A stretch of DNA of 64,000 bases, from positions 84,998,295-85,062,294 of the forward strand of contig CM028378.1 of the NCBI GenBank assembly GCA_013146195.2, given 5' to 3'. Source of the stretch: Codonopsis lanceolata. Taxonomy: Eukaryota; Streptophyta; Magnoliopsida; Asterales; Campanulaceae. The notes under the pieces were generated by a model, which worked only from the letters and a program-made list of their open reading frames with translations, was not told the DNA's origin and searched no databases. Shown piece by piece: positions 32,929 to 43,998 of this stretch. The translations under genes and the position numbers were made by a program. The first letter of the stretch is position 1; each line of letters begins with the position of its first letter.

Positions 32929-34347
32929 ATGGCACAAACACACTACATGCTACCTACGTCAAATGCGAACCAGTCCCGATATTGGATGAAATGTCATTTC
33001 GATGTTTGGAAGGATAAGATAATGCATTTTATGAATTCTATTGACAACGGGTTATGGAAGTGCGTGCTAGAAGGACGACATGTACCAATGAAACCAAACC
33101 TTCTAGCAACCGTTGGTGGAAATCCTCCGAAAATTCCAAAAGAAGAAAAAGAATGGACTGAGGACGAAAGAAAACTAGTGGAGCTGGACAGTAAAGCCAT
33201 TAACATCATTACAAGCTCACTAGATACAAGTACCTACCAATAAGTGATCTTGTGTACGTCTGCCAAAGAAATATAGGAAACTCTTGTCGAATACTTGGAA
33301 GGAGACCAAGATACAAGAGACAACAGAAAGTACACCTTCATCCAGCAATTCGACTCCGTCAAAAAAGATCCCAAGGAAACCTTGAGACAAACTTACGATC
33401 GCTTCAGTGAGGTAATAAATAGTTGTTTTTCTCTTGGTAAAACTTATGACAAGAAAGAAATGAACATGAGATTTCTAGGCTCACTAGGTAGTCTGTGGCA
33501 TGTTAAGACTACCGCCATGAAGGAATCCAAAAACTTAAATGAAATGACTCTTCGTAGTCTTTATGCAAGTTTGAAGGTTTACGAGCTCGAAGTTAGTCAA
33601 GCTCTAGAGCAGGACAAGCAGTTTAAAACTTTGTCCTTGCCAGCCATGGTACAAGAAATAACTCCGGTTGAAGACAAACCCTCTATTTCCTCCAGTGAAA
33701 ATGATTTTCTTTCAGATGAACAATTTGCTATGTTTGTAAAACGTTTTAAAAAATTTGCAAAATATGGAAGGAATGACACACACCAGCAGCCTTTTAGAAA
33801 ACCTGCTGAAAGCCCATCTAACATTGAGCTTGTGTGTTATAACTATAGAAAACCTGGTCATTTTGCCTCTAAATGTCCTAAGCCAAAGTTTGAAGCATAC
33901 CGAAAGCCTCCTTATAAGAAATTTCAAAAACAGAAAGGTATGATGGCTGAAGACATTGAAGAGAAACAAGTTGCTGCATGGTTTGAGACAGATTCAGAAG
34001 AGGATGAGGACGATTGTGAGCAAGCTAATATATGCTTAATAGCTCAGGAATCAAGTCCCACCTATGACTCTGAACATGAAGTCGAAATCTCACCTAGTCC
34101 TTTCATAAAAAGTGAGATCAACTGTGAAAGCTTCGGTAAGGAAGAACTGCTCAAGGATAATCAAGAAATGCTTGAGGAGTTCAACTCCTTCAGAGTAGCC
34201 TATGTAAAACTCGCAAAAAACTATGAAAAGCTTGCTGCTAAGAAATCTCTGCTGCCAGCTGAGATTCAAACTCTCAATAGCTGTCAACAGGAAAGTATCA
34301 AGCTAAAAGAGAAAACAAATTCCTTTGTGACAAAGTTGATTGCTTAG
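32929..34347 (+). pseudogene. Copia D gag
   Basis: Starts MAQTHYMLPTSNANQSRYWM 55 bp after the primer site. The gag-like UBN2 region follows (WKDKIMHFMNSIDNGLWKCV, FIQQFDSVKKDPKETLRQTY, MRFLGSLGSLWHVKTTAM), then a zinc knuckle CYNYRKPGHFASKC (about 33835-33876). The knuckle's second Cys is replaced by Tyr, which should abolish zinc binding. Stops occur at 33241 (TAA) and 33274 (TAG). The second sits where the family has Trp (KEI-W), so it fits TGG to TAG. A frameshift follows near 34330, and the linker continues in another frame. Confidence 0.85.
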
Positions 34348-35030
34348 TTGAGCACATCAAAGGGCTAGACCTAGAGAAAATTGTCTTGCAAAAGACAATT
34401 GACTCCTGGAATAGCTCTAAGGAAACCTTTGAAGGAATTATCTCCAGCCAAATGCCAAGTGGAGATAAATCAGGCTTAGGCTATAATGATGAGCCCAGCC
34501 TTGCATGCTCTTTTGTCACAGAGAAATGTGAAACCTCCAAGACTGTTGATGATGTTTCCTTCTCCAAACAAACCTTAGGCAACAAGGGTAAAAATGGACT
34601 TGGGTATACAAGTGTACCATATGTTTACCCCTAGGCTCAAAAAGGGAAAGCGAAAGAGACTGCTTCTAATGAGAAGCTTGTTAAATGAACGGTAGAGAAA
34701 TCAAAGTCTGCTGGTGGTAAACCAACGAAATCTTTGCTGGTACCTGTCAAGTTTGTCTATGAAATGGCCAAGGCTCCCAAGCTAGTTGACAATAAACTTA
34801 AAGGAATTCTGTCAAATCCTCCTAAATTAGTTAACACCATACCAGCCAAAGCTAAATCTGCTGGTAATAGATCAAGGAAGACTCACCAGAAACCCCTTAA
34901 GCCTACTGTTAACAAGCAAGTTGAACCCAAGACTGCTGTTGGAAAGAAAAAAGTCATAAGCACTCTACAGCAAAAGTTGATCACAGTCATCCATGGAACT
35001 TTCATCTATGTCATTCTTACAATTGTTTAG
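34348..35030 (+). pseudogene. Copia D gag-pol linker
   Basis: After the frameshift, frame +3 carries Lys/Ser-rich linker sequence (VEHIKGLDLEKIVLQKTIDS, then SGLGYNDEPSLACSF). Stops occur at 34632 and about 34686. This low-complexity stretch lies between the zinc knuckle and the protease in this copia group. No catalytic motif is present. Confidence 0.6.
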
Positions 35031-35190
35031 GCCATCTGGCCTCAGAATGCCTGCTAAGGTTCACTCCAAAATCTGAGAGACCTAGTTCTCTCAAGGTTAG
35101 GCAGGTATGGATCCCAAAAGGTTGCTAATCCTAAGGACCCAAAAGAAAATAAAGGGGACCTTGTTCCTTTGACTTTTTCAGGTCTGCTTC

Positions 35191-36420
35191 ATGGCTATAG
35201 ATTCAGAAGATAAGGACATCTGGTACCTCGACAGTGGTTGTTCAAGACACATGATAGGGAACAGAAGTCTACTCTCAGATATAGCAGAAGTTAAAGGTCC
35301 TATGGTGATTTTTTGCGACAATGCAAGAGGGAAAACAATTGGGTATGGCTCAATCACTAGAGGAAGTCTCTCCATCAGCAAAGTCTCTCTAGTGAATGGT
35401 TTAAAGCATAATCTTCTGAGCATATCCCAATTCTGCGACAAAGGTCTTATCTGCTAATTCTCCTCAAATCAATCTCTCATCAAAGATCGTGATTCCTGCT
35501 CAACATTGATGACCGGCAATAGACAAGGAAACGTCTATGTCGTGGACTTAAACTTTCTAGGGAGATCCTCCAGCCTTTGTTTAATTGCTAATAACATTCG
35601 TGACAACAGTTGGCTTTGGCACAAGCGTCTCAATCACCTCAACTTCAAGTACCTCTCCAAGCTCTCCAAAAATGGGCTTGTTAAAGGTCTACCTACGGTG
35701 TCTGTCAACCATGGCAGAAGTTGCAAAGCTTGCCAACTAGGAAAACTCTCTAAGTCTTCCTTCAAGATAAAGTCAGTCATGTCAACGATCAGACCTCTTC
35801 AACTTCTCCACATGGATCTCTTTGGACCAATCACTACCGTCAGTATCTCCGGAGACAAGTATACACTTGTAGTAGTTGATGACTACTCTAGATTCACCTG
35901 GATCGAAACAATGACCTCAAAGGATGAGACATATGATCTAGTCACCGCCCTTTTTAGAAGACTTCAAACTCAAAAGCTTGAAGACATAAGTGACATCACA
36001 TCAGACAACGACACCAAATTCAAAAATAACGTGTTGAAAGATATTGTGATGACCACGGGATCGGCCACAACTTCTCTGCTACCGGAACTCCTCAACAAAA
36101 TGGTGTAGCTGAACGGAAGAACATAACACTCATTGAAGCAGCAAGAACTATGCTGGCAGAAGCCGTCAATTCTGCATGTTTCACCCATAACCGATCCCTG
36201 GTAAATAAATTCCATAATAAAACTCCATACGAAATATGGAGAGGAAAATCCCCAAATATAGGATTTTTCAAAATCTTCGGCTGTAAATGTTTTATTCTAT
36301 ACAATGGAAAAGAATATAGATGAAAATTTGATTCAAAATCAGACGAAGGAATTTTTCTGGGCTATTCCAATCATTCAAAAGCATTTCACATTTTTAATAA
36401 AACTTCATTGAAAATCTTAG
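35191..36420 (+). pseudogene. Copia D protease and integrase
   Basis: The protease motif is WYLDSGCSRHMIGNRSLL. The pre-integrase block (LWHKRLNHLNFKYLSKLSKN, CKACQLGKLSKSSF) and the integrase core follow (LLHMDLFGPI, VVVDDYSRFTW, ITSDNDTKF). A TAA at 35455 interrupts the chain. A frameshift near 36050 separates the second catalytic Asp from the third catalytic residue, the Glu in QQNGVAERKN (about 36095-36122). A C-terminal integrase tail follows (IFGCKCFIL, then IFLGYSNHSKAF). The enzyme is not functional. Confidence 0.88.
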
Positions 36421-36890
36421 AATATGTGCATGCTACTTTTGATGAATATGATTTATTAGAGCCACAAGTGGCTCCAAATGTTGCTGATGATTTTGATGAT
36501 GTTGAGACAGGTACAAATAAAGCTTCTACTTCTTCTTCACCTCAGAATCCTTCAACTGCAGACTCTTCAAGTTCTGCTAATCCAACATCAGCAGACTTCA
36601 ACTCTGCTGGTACCTCTTCGAACCCTTCTGTTGACCCAGAACCTATCTTTTCTATTCTACCCCAAACACCTTTGCAGATCACTCACCCTTCCTGTTAACC
36701 AGAAAATGAAGGTCTCGAAGATCCTATCTCTTCGAACCTGATTTTGGTGAATCACCTTCTCTACCCTCTCTAGAATCTTTAAGGGAAGAACTCACCAGAA
36801 GTGATCTTCCTCCAACTGTTATTGAAACAAGAGATCACCCCATCTCTCAAATCATTGGTGATCTCAACTCAGGAGTTCGCATGAGAAGTA
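36421..36890 (+). pseudogene. Copia D integrase-RT linker (Ser/Pro/Thr-rich)
   Basis: Open but low-complexity sequence (SADFNSAGTSSNPSVDPEPI) between the integrase and RT, with a stop near 36696. This is the usual linker of copia pol. Confidence 0.6.
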
Positions 36891-37971
36891 ATGTTCGAAA
36901 TGAGACTATGTTTGCCTTCGCATTCGTGTCTGAAATCGAGCCAAAGAAGATTGAATGAAGCTATCGAAGACCATTACTGGATTGAAGTTATGCAAGAGGA
37001 GTTAAACCAGTTTGATAGATGCAAAGTATGGAGCTTAGTTCAAAGACCTACTGGCCATCCAGTCATAGGCACCAAATGGGTATTCAGGAATAAGAGAGAT
37101 GAAGATGGAAATGTCACCAGAAACAAAGCTAGACTGGTTGCTCAAGGCTACCGACAGGAAGAAGGAATTGACTTCGATGAAACATTTGCTCTTGTTGCCA
37201 GATTAGAGGCAATCAAACTCTTTCTAGCCTATGCGTCGTTCATGGACTTCAAAGTATATCAGATGGATGTAAAGAGTGCCTTTCTCAATGGTGATCTTCA
37301 AGAAATGGTATATGTTGAACAACTTTTAGGTTTTGTCATCCAAGACAAACAAGATCAAGTATACCGACTCAAGAAAGCACTCTATGGCCTTAAACAAGTT
37401 CCCAGCTTGGTACGAAACTCTATCCAAGTTCTTAATTGAACAAGGATCCGTAAGAGGAATAATAGACACAACTCTGTTCATCCTCAAGCACAAAGGTCAT
37501 TCTCTTCTGCTACAAATCTATGTGGACGACATCATCTTTGGATCTACAAATCCAAACATGTGCAAGAGATTCGAGAAGTTGATGCAAAGCAAGTTCGAAA
37601 TGAGCATGATGCGAGAGCTCACCTACTTTCCAGGACTTCAGATTCAACAGACTTCAGATGGGATCTTCATCAGCCAAACCAAATATGCAAAGGAACTTAT
37701 CAAAAAATTTGGTCTTGATTCAGCTAAAGGATTCGAGACAGCAATGTCTACCGACTGCCATCTTGACAAAGATAAGAAGGGAAAGCAAGAGAACGTGACC
37801 AAGCATCGAGGAATCATAGGTTCACTTCTTTACCTTACTGCAAGTAGATCTGATATAATATTTGTTGTTTGTGTTTGTGCTAGATTTCAGGCAAATCCAA
37901 AGGAATCACATTTGCTTGTTCCAAAACATATCATCAGATATTTTTCAACAACTACAAATTTGGGTATTTGA
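36891..37971 (+). pseudogene. Copia D reverse transcriptase (RVT_2)
   Basis: Motifs in order are VIGTKWVFRNKRDEDGNVTR, KARLVAQGYRQEEGIDFDET, YQMDVKSAFLNGDLQEMVYV and LKKALYGLKQ. A one-base frameshift near 37400 follows, then LLLQIYVDDIIFGSTNPN with the catalytic YVDD at 37519-37530. The conserved FAPVARLEAI has Leu for Pro (FALVARLEAI). A stop near 37969 separates it from RNase H. Confidence 0.9.
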
Positions 37972-38466
37972 TATTCAAAAAGGAACAACTTTGATCTAGT
38001 TGGGTACTCAGATACAGACTATGCAGCCTGCAAAGTAAGTAAAAGAAGCACATGTGGGACCTGTCAATTTCTTGGAAATAGACTTGTCTCTTGGTCATGC
38101 AAAAAGCAAGGATCTGTTGCAAATTCAACCACAGACGCATAATACATTGCTGCCAACAGGTGTTGCTCTCAACTACTTTGGATGAAGCAGCAACTTGTGG
38201 ACTACAACATCAAGACTGCAAATTGTCCCATTATGTGTGACAACACTTCTGCAATTTCAGTCTCAAAGAATCCAGTGATGCACTCAAAGACAAAGCACAT
38301 TGATATTCGTTATCATTTCTTCAATGATGATGTGGGAAAAGGTAACATCAGTCTGGAATATGTTCCAAGTGAACATCAATTGGATGATATTCTCACCAAG
38401 CCACTGGATGCTACCACATTTGCTTATTTAAGGAGAAATCTTGGTATGATTGATCCAACCGCTTAA
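37972..38466 (+). pseudogene. Copia D RNase H
   Basis: GYSDTDYAACKVSKRSTCGT, LVSWSCKKQGSVANSTTDA and IMCDNTSAISVSKNPVMHSK are followed by KHIDIRYHFFNDDV and DDILTKPLD. The catalytic Glu region is damaged: a TAA stands at the usual ...TTEAEYIA position (38141-38143). The polyprotein ends at a TAA after DPTA (38464-38466). Confidence 0.87.
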
Positions 38467-38874
38467 ATTTTATTTTTAAGTTTACAAGCTTTCCTTTCAT
38501 ACCAGAAGACTTAATTGTTACTAACTTTATTAATGGTATAGCTCAACTACGCCAAGACCAGGTTAGTATCTTAGTTATCAGTCTATTAAAGGGTAAAAGA
38601 TTTTCTAAAAAGACTAAGGGGTTAAAAGTCAATTTTTTTTAAAAAAAAATTATCTTAAGTTAAAAGTCTTTTAAAAGACACCTGTCAAATCATCCAAGGC
38701 ATTTTCGCTAAAAATACTTTTCTCCTTCTTTAAAAAGTCTCTAAACCGCCTTTTTCAAAACTTTCACAAACCCTCTCTCTCTCAGATATTCTCTCTCTAC
38801 TCAAACCCTTAGTTCTTCTCTGCAACTGCTTCATCTCTTCAATTATTTTTCGCTTCTTCTACCTTACAGCAACA
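38467..38874 (+). promoter_or_regulatory. leader/possible internal promoter of the copia D 3' gene
   Basis: Between the pol stop and the ATG at 38875 the sequence becomes CT-rich (CCCTCTCTCTCTCAGATATT, then TTCTTCTCTGCAACTGCTTC), as in plant 5' leaders. No clear TATA box was seen. It could also simply be the 3' acceptor leader of a spliced subgenomic RNA. Confidence 0.4.
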
Positions 38875-39530
38875 ATGGTAAGCTTTATGATACTCATTAG
38901 TTTACTCTCTTATGTTTTATGCTTAAAATTTATTCTTTTGAGTCATTTTCTTGAGGAATTTGAAAGGACGCTTTGCGTATCTTGACGGTTTCCGCCATTG
39001 TTGTTTATTTCAAAACCTTGAAACCAATAGTTTTCTCTGTACTTTGAATACTTATTTCTTCGAGAATTATCTGTTGATGTTTCTCTGCATTTTAACTCTC
39101 CAAACATTCAAGGGTTACAATTTTTTATCTATCTGAAAAAATTTATTCGTAAAAATGAAATCTTTGGTTGTTTGTTCTGTCAAGGGAAAAACCCTAATTT
39201 CTGAAAACCATTTTTGTAGGTGAAATCATCTGCTAAGACAAATACCGGTAAAAAGAAGGTGCTTGACCCGGAACAAGTCATTCACCCTAATCCCTCTGTC
39301 AACCTTCATGGGTTTCCTAACTACCCTGCTCCTCACGACATCATTTAGGAGCTAGAACCAAAAGTGTACCTCCCAAGCATGTTCATTGACTTGACGACAG
39401 TTCGCACATTCGTTATCGGAGCTAAAATGTGTGACGACATGAATGAGTCTGGGATTCTCCCCCTCTTCTATCTTCATGACGAAGACTACAACAACCTCCT
39501 CACTGAAGAATTCTACCAGCGCATGGAAAT
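38875..39530 (+). pseudogene. Copia D extra 3' ORF, first part (spliced; interrupted by copia E)
   Basis: The ATG (38875-38877) is followed at once by a consensus intron: GTAAGC at 38878 to TTTTTGTAG at 39219. Exon 2 then reads VKSSAKTNTGKKKVLDPEQV, a TAG at about 39346, ELEPKVYLPSMFIDLTTVRT and LTEEFYQRMEI, where copia E is inserted. Extra 3' ORFs, often called envelope-like, are known in Sireviruses. I see no signal peptide or membrane segment in this part, so that name is only by position. Confidence 0.6.
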
Positions 39531-39679
39531 TGTAAAGAAACGGAGAAGAGAAAAAGGAAGAAGAATATGATTTGGAAGCCTTTAACCCTAAAAAGGTTAG
39601 GCACAGGTATTTATACATACGTGCATATATTAATAAGTTACACATAACACCCTTTTATAATACCCCTTATTCGCTAACA
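39531..39679 (-). repeat. Copia E 3' LTR
   Basis: 149 bp. On the minus strand it runs from TGTTAGCGAATAAGG to TTTCTTTACA. A TATAAATACCTG promoter motif is present (minus strand, about 39606-39617). Confidence 0.92.
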
Positions 39680-39686
39680 CTCCCCC

Positions 39687-40076
39687 TCAAGCTGGAGCAT
39701 AAATATCATGCATGCCCAGCTTGTTACTCATATAACGCAACCTATTTCCAACCACCGACTTTGTCAGAACATCAGCCAGCTGATCACCGGACTTGACATA
39801 GCATGTGACAATAATCTTTTGTTGTAGTTTCTCGCGAATGAAATGACAGTCAACCTCAATATGTTTTGTGCGTTCAAGAAACACATGATTCGATGCAATA
39901 TGGATGGCTGCTTGATTGTCACACCATAGCTGCATAGGTGTTGAACTACCAAACCCCATCTCCTCAAGTATTTGGCGAATCCACATCAATTCACAAGTCG
40001 ACTGAGCCATGGCCCTATATTCCGCCTCCGCACTAGATCTTGACACAACCTGCTGCTTCTTGCTTTTCCAAGACAC
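39687..40076 (-). pseudogene. Copia E RNase H
   Basis: SWKSKKQQVVSRSSAEAEYR, LWCDNQAAIHIASNHVFLER, KHIEVDCHFIREKLQQK and DQLADVLTKSV are all typical. The Glu of AEAEYRA and the Asp of WCDNQAA are intact. The first catalytic Asp lies upstream in a disrupted stretch (40080-40180). Confidence 0.9.
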
Positions 40077-40374
40077 TAAGTTGCCTCCAACAAATATACA
40101 ATATCATGTGGTTGACTTCTTACTAATAGGACATCCAGCCCAATCGGCATCACAAAAACCCTCAACTCTTATGTGCCCATGATCTCGATAAAGTAACCCA
40201 CGACCTGGAGCTCCTTTGAGATATCGGAGGATTTGTACAACAACCTCCCAAAGGAGTAGATCGTGAGTCGACATAAAGCCCGACTTTACTTATCGCAAAC
40301 GCAATGGTCTGGCCTAGTCACGGCTAAATAGTTCAACTTCCCTACAAGCGTACGATACCTCTCGGATGATTCAA

Positions 40375-41480
40375 TTATTCACCATCATCATCTCTAAGCT
40401 TCACATTATCATCCATAGGAGTCTCAGCTGGTTTTTCCCCTAACATCCCAGTGTTAGTAAGTAAGTCCAGTACATACTTCCGTTGAGAAAGAAAGATGCC
40501 TTGTTTCGAACGGGCAACTTCAATTCCCAAAAAATACTTGAGGTTCCCAAGATCTTTTGTTTGAAATCTCTCTTGAAGGAAAGACTTTAGAGCATAAATT
40601 CCCACACTATCTCCGTCAGTAATGACGATATCATCAACATACACAACTAAGAGAATACAACATTCTTCAGACTGTCGATAAAAGACTGAATGATCACTAC
40701 TGCACCGCATAAGGCCAAACTCTAACACAACTTCACTAAATCGACCAAACCAAGCTCGAAGAGACTGTTTCAGACCATACAACGACTTTTTTAACTTGCA
40801 CACCATCCCTGACTCCCCCTAAACAACAAAACCAGGAGGTTGTTCAAGATAAACCTCTTCATGCAGGTCACCATGAAGAAAAGCATTTTTGACATCTAGT
40901 TGGTGAAGCGGCCAGTGGTATGATGCAACAAGAGAAACAAGAAACCATCCATATTGCATCGAATCTTGTGTTTCATGAACACACAAAACATATTGAGTAA
41001 CAAGCAACCAAATAGAAGCCAACTCGCAATTGGAGAGAAAGTTTCTGAATAATCCACACCATAAGTTTGGGCATAACCCTTCGCAACAAGACGAGCCTTC
41101 AATCGAGCAAGGGAACCATCAGGATTCACTTTCATTGTGAAAACCCACTTACAACCAATTGCCTTCTTATTATTCGGCAAAGGTATCAAATCCCAAGTCT
41201 GATTCTCCTCAAGAGCCTTCATCTCCTCTTCCATAGCGGTTCTCCAACCAGGGTGAGCCCCTGCCTCAGACACAGACTTAGGAATAAGATAAGACTCAAG
41301 AGAATTAATTAAGGAAGAAGTAGAAGAAGACAAACCAGAATAACTAATGTAGTCAGCAATGGAATATTGTGCACAACTACGCTTACATTTACGAAGAGCA
41401 ATCGGAACATCTAGATCAGATAGTGGTGGCACGGGAGTGCCAGGATCTGCAGAAGGGAGGACTGGCTCGGTAGTGACCAC
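40375..41480 (-). pseudogene. Copia E reverse transcriptase (RVT_2) with a 49-bp templated insertion
   Basis: Motifs in order are AIGCKWVFTMKVNPDGSLAR, KARLVAKGYAQTYGVDYSET, WPLHQLDVKNAFLHGDLHEE, LKKSLYGLKQSLRAWF and the catalytic YVDD (LLVVYVDDIVITDGDS), then DLGNLKYFLGIEVARSKQG. Between FSPIA and WPLHQLDV an extra segment (40949-40997) disrupts the frame. It is an inverted near-copy of the RNase H region at 39855-39903. A stop follows PPGFVV near 40819. Confidence 0.9.
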
Positions 41481-41798
41481 ATCAGGAGGTGCAGAAGGAG
41501 GTCCTCTTGTTGGCGGAGAGTAAACTTCTGAATGGGGGGCGATAGGAGGCAGGGAGGAGGTGGTACGAGGCGCTTCGGTTGTACAAAGTGATAGACAAGG
41601 AAATCATCATTTGAGTCCGAAAAGGATGGGTCAACAGAAGGCGAGAGGATAGAATGATTGAGATTCAAAAAAGGTGACATCAAGAGAAACGAGATAATGA
41701 TTCAACTCGGGAGAAAAACAACGATACCCTTTTTGAGACCGAGAGTAGCCAAGGAAGATACATTTGAGAGACTTAGGATCCAACTTGGTTATATGAGG

Positions 41799-42440
41799 TC
41801 AATGATCGCGAACAAAACAAACACAGCCAAAGGTCTGCGGTGACACGGAAAACAACGAACGGGAAGGATATAATACACAATATGGAATCTCCCCCCCCCC
41901 AAGAACCGAGGATGGCATCCTATTAATAAGATGACAAGCAGTCAAAATTGCATCAGACCAGAATGACTTAGGCACATGCATTTGAAAGCTAAGAGCCCTA
42001 GCACTTTCCATTAGATGGCGATTCTTTCTTTCGCCACTACGTTTTGTTGGCGTGTATCGCTGCAAGGATTCATGAGTCATGCCATGGTCATGCATAAAAG
42101 TAGAGAAAGGGGTGGAGAAATATTCTTTTGCATTGTCACTACGAAGAATTTTAATATGCACACCAAATTGGGTATTAGTTTCAGCACAAAAACCACAAAA
42201 AATGGAGAATAACTCAGAACGATTTCTCATTAAGTAAATCCAAGTTACATGTGAAAATCATCGACAAATGTAACAAAGTAACGATAACCAAGTTTCGACA
42301 CTACCGGAGACGGACCCCAAACATCAGAATGAACCAACTCAAACGGGACACAAGCCCTTTTATTGACTCTAGGAAAGTATGAAACACGATGGTGTTTAGC
42401 ATCTTGACAAGCTTCAATTTAATGTAGATAAAGACTCTAA
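41799..42440 (-). pseudogene. Copia E integrase relic
   Basis: KILRSDNAKEYFS carries the second catalytic Asp. The region that should read PYTPQQNGVAERKN is altered to RYTPTKRSGERKN. RHLMESARALSFQMHVPKSF and ILTACHLINRMPSSVLGG follow. The first part of the core (42240-42440) is frameshifted. Confidence 0.82.
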
Positions 42441-43249
42441 ACTAGGACACAATTTCTTCAAATTCGAGAGACACGGATGACCCAAATGACAATGAATCGA
42501 TGCGGTGTAAGGGAAGTGACAACTTTGGAACATGCAACGGAGAAACAACATCATCCGAACAAGTAAAGCCCTCTGATTCGTAGCCTACCAATAATCCTCT
42601 TCGTCGTAAGATCCCGAAAGACACAAGAATCGAGAAAAGAATGAGGCGCTACGGTTGTAATCACGAGTTAATTTAGTGATGGATAGTAAATTGAGCGGAA
42701 AACCGAGGAGGTAAGGACATAAGACAAAGATAGAGATGGAGTGATACTAGCGATTCCGCTCCTCTGAACACATGCAACAGACCCATTGGCTAAAGTGACA
42801 CTAAGCAATATAGAAGAGGTAAAGGAAGATAAAATACCTGCATCACCGGTCATATGATCGGTAGCACCAGAATCAATGGCCCATTTATGACTCAAGGAGG
42901 AAAGACACACAGTGGGTTTACCTAAATGGACAAGAGTGGCTGCAAAAGAGGAAGATGAAGATGGTTGAGAGACCTGAAACTGGGTATACCTAGCATATTC
43001 TTCATTTGACATCATAACCATCTTCCGTTCAGGCAAATGAGAGGAATGACTAACAGGGTCGGGATGAGTAGTGACATTAGCAAATCGGTTACCAATAGGT
43101 TTCCCATGTAACTTCCAACAATTGCGTTGCAGATGCCATGTGTCCCCACAATGGTAACATACCTTGACATCCTGATGCCCCCCATGTCCATGGCCATCAT
43201 CACCACCACGACCTCCTCTACCACCTCTGCGTCCACCACCACCACGCAT
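42441..43249 (-). pseudogene. Copia E gag zinc knuckle, protease and pre-integrase
   Basis: A Gly/Arg-rich stretch (GGGGRRGGRGGRGGDDGHGH) leads into an intact CCHC knuckle, CYHCGDTWHLQRNC. A linker and the protease motif HKWAIDSGATDHMTG follow. After a stop at about 42668 the pre-integrase HCHLGHPCLSNLKKLCPSLE is still readable (about 42455-42515). The capsid-like gag domain expected upstream is absent. Confidence 0.83.
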
Positions 43250-43830
43250 AAATCAACATACCACACAAAACTGAAGAGTCCCAACAAAAATAGGTACCAA
43301 GAAACCAAACAAGTAGCAGCAGAGGCACAACATTCGTCAAATCCAGAAACTAACCACACAGGTAAACAACCTGGACTGAGGCAAACCAGACAAGATGAAC
43401 TTTTCGGCGAAATATTGGCAGACGCGCCGGCACGTGGCCTGAACTCCGGCAACATTGACAATTTTCTGCGATGAAAACTGCCCCTCTAGCGTCGCCTAGA
43501 GGCGGCGAACTGTTCTGGGTGGCACGTGGATCCCAAAAGGAACCAGGAAATTTCCAAACTACTCGGCGCACTCAAGCTCGCTGTAGACCAAAGAAACCGG
43601 CGACGAACCTACGAACCCTTGCGCACAACAGAAACCCTTGGGCACAAACACAACTAGCAAACCACAACCTCGGCTGGCCGATCAATCAAGGTTGCACACT
43701 CTGGTAACTCAGAGCATCGCACAGCCTGGCGACGTCCTTAGCTTTGCATGTAGAGAAAGGAAAAAAAATAAAAAATGAAAATGAAAATAAAAAATAGAAG
43801 TGGGCCAAACCAAGTTTGTTATTGAGAAAC
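43250..43830 (-). other. Copia E leader, gag N-terminal domain missing
   Basis: Between the primer site and the zinc knuckle there are only about 580 bp, without any recognisable gag motif. Copia gags normally have about 250 residues before the knuckle. A deletion or replacement is likely. Confidence 0.55.
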
Positions 43831-43844
43831 CTGCTCTGATACCA

Positions 43845-43993
43845 TGTAAAGAAACAGAGAAGAGAAGAAGGAAGAAGAATATGATTTGGAAGCCTTTAAC
43901 CCTAAAAAGGTTAGACACGTGTATTTATACATACGTGCATATATTAATAAGTTACACATAACACCCTTTTTTAATACCCCTTATTCGCTAATA
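43845..43993 (-). repeat. Copia E 5' LTR
   Basis: 149 bp. The terminal base pattern is TATTAGCG instead of TGTTAGCG (one transition), and several other differences from 39531-39679 are visible. Confidence 0.92.
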
Positions 43994-43998
43994 GAAAT

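Larger units (their letters stand above)
39531..43993 (-). mobile_element. Copia E: Ty1/copia element nested in copia D
   Basis: LTRs of only 149 bp (39531-39679 and 43845-43993) are flanked by the exact duplication GAAAT (39526-39530 and 43994-43998). On the minus strand the primer site TGGTATCAGAGCAG (43831-43844) directly follows the 5' LTR, and a GAGGGGGAG purine tract precedes the 3' LTR, which starts TGTTAGCG. Protease, integrase, RT and RNase H relics are present, but the gag N-terminal domain is missing. Multiple stops and frameshifts make it defective. It is the youngest layer of the C, D, E nest by position. Confidence 0.94.
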
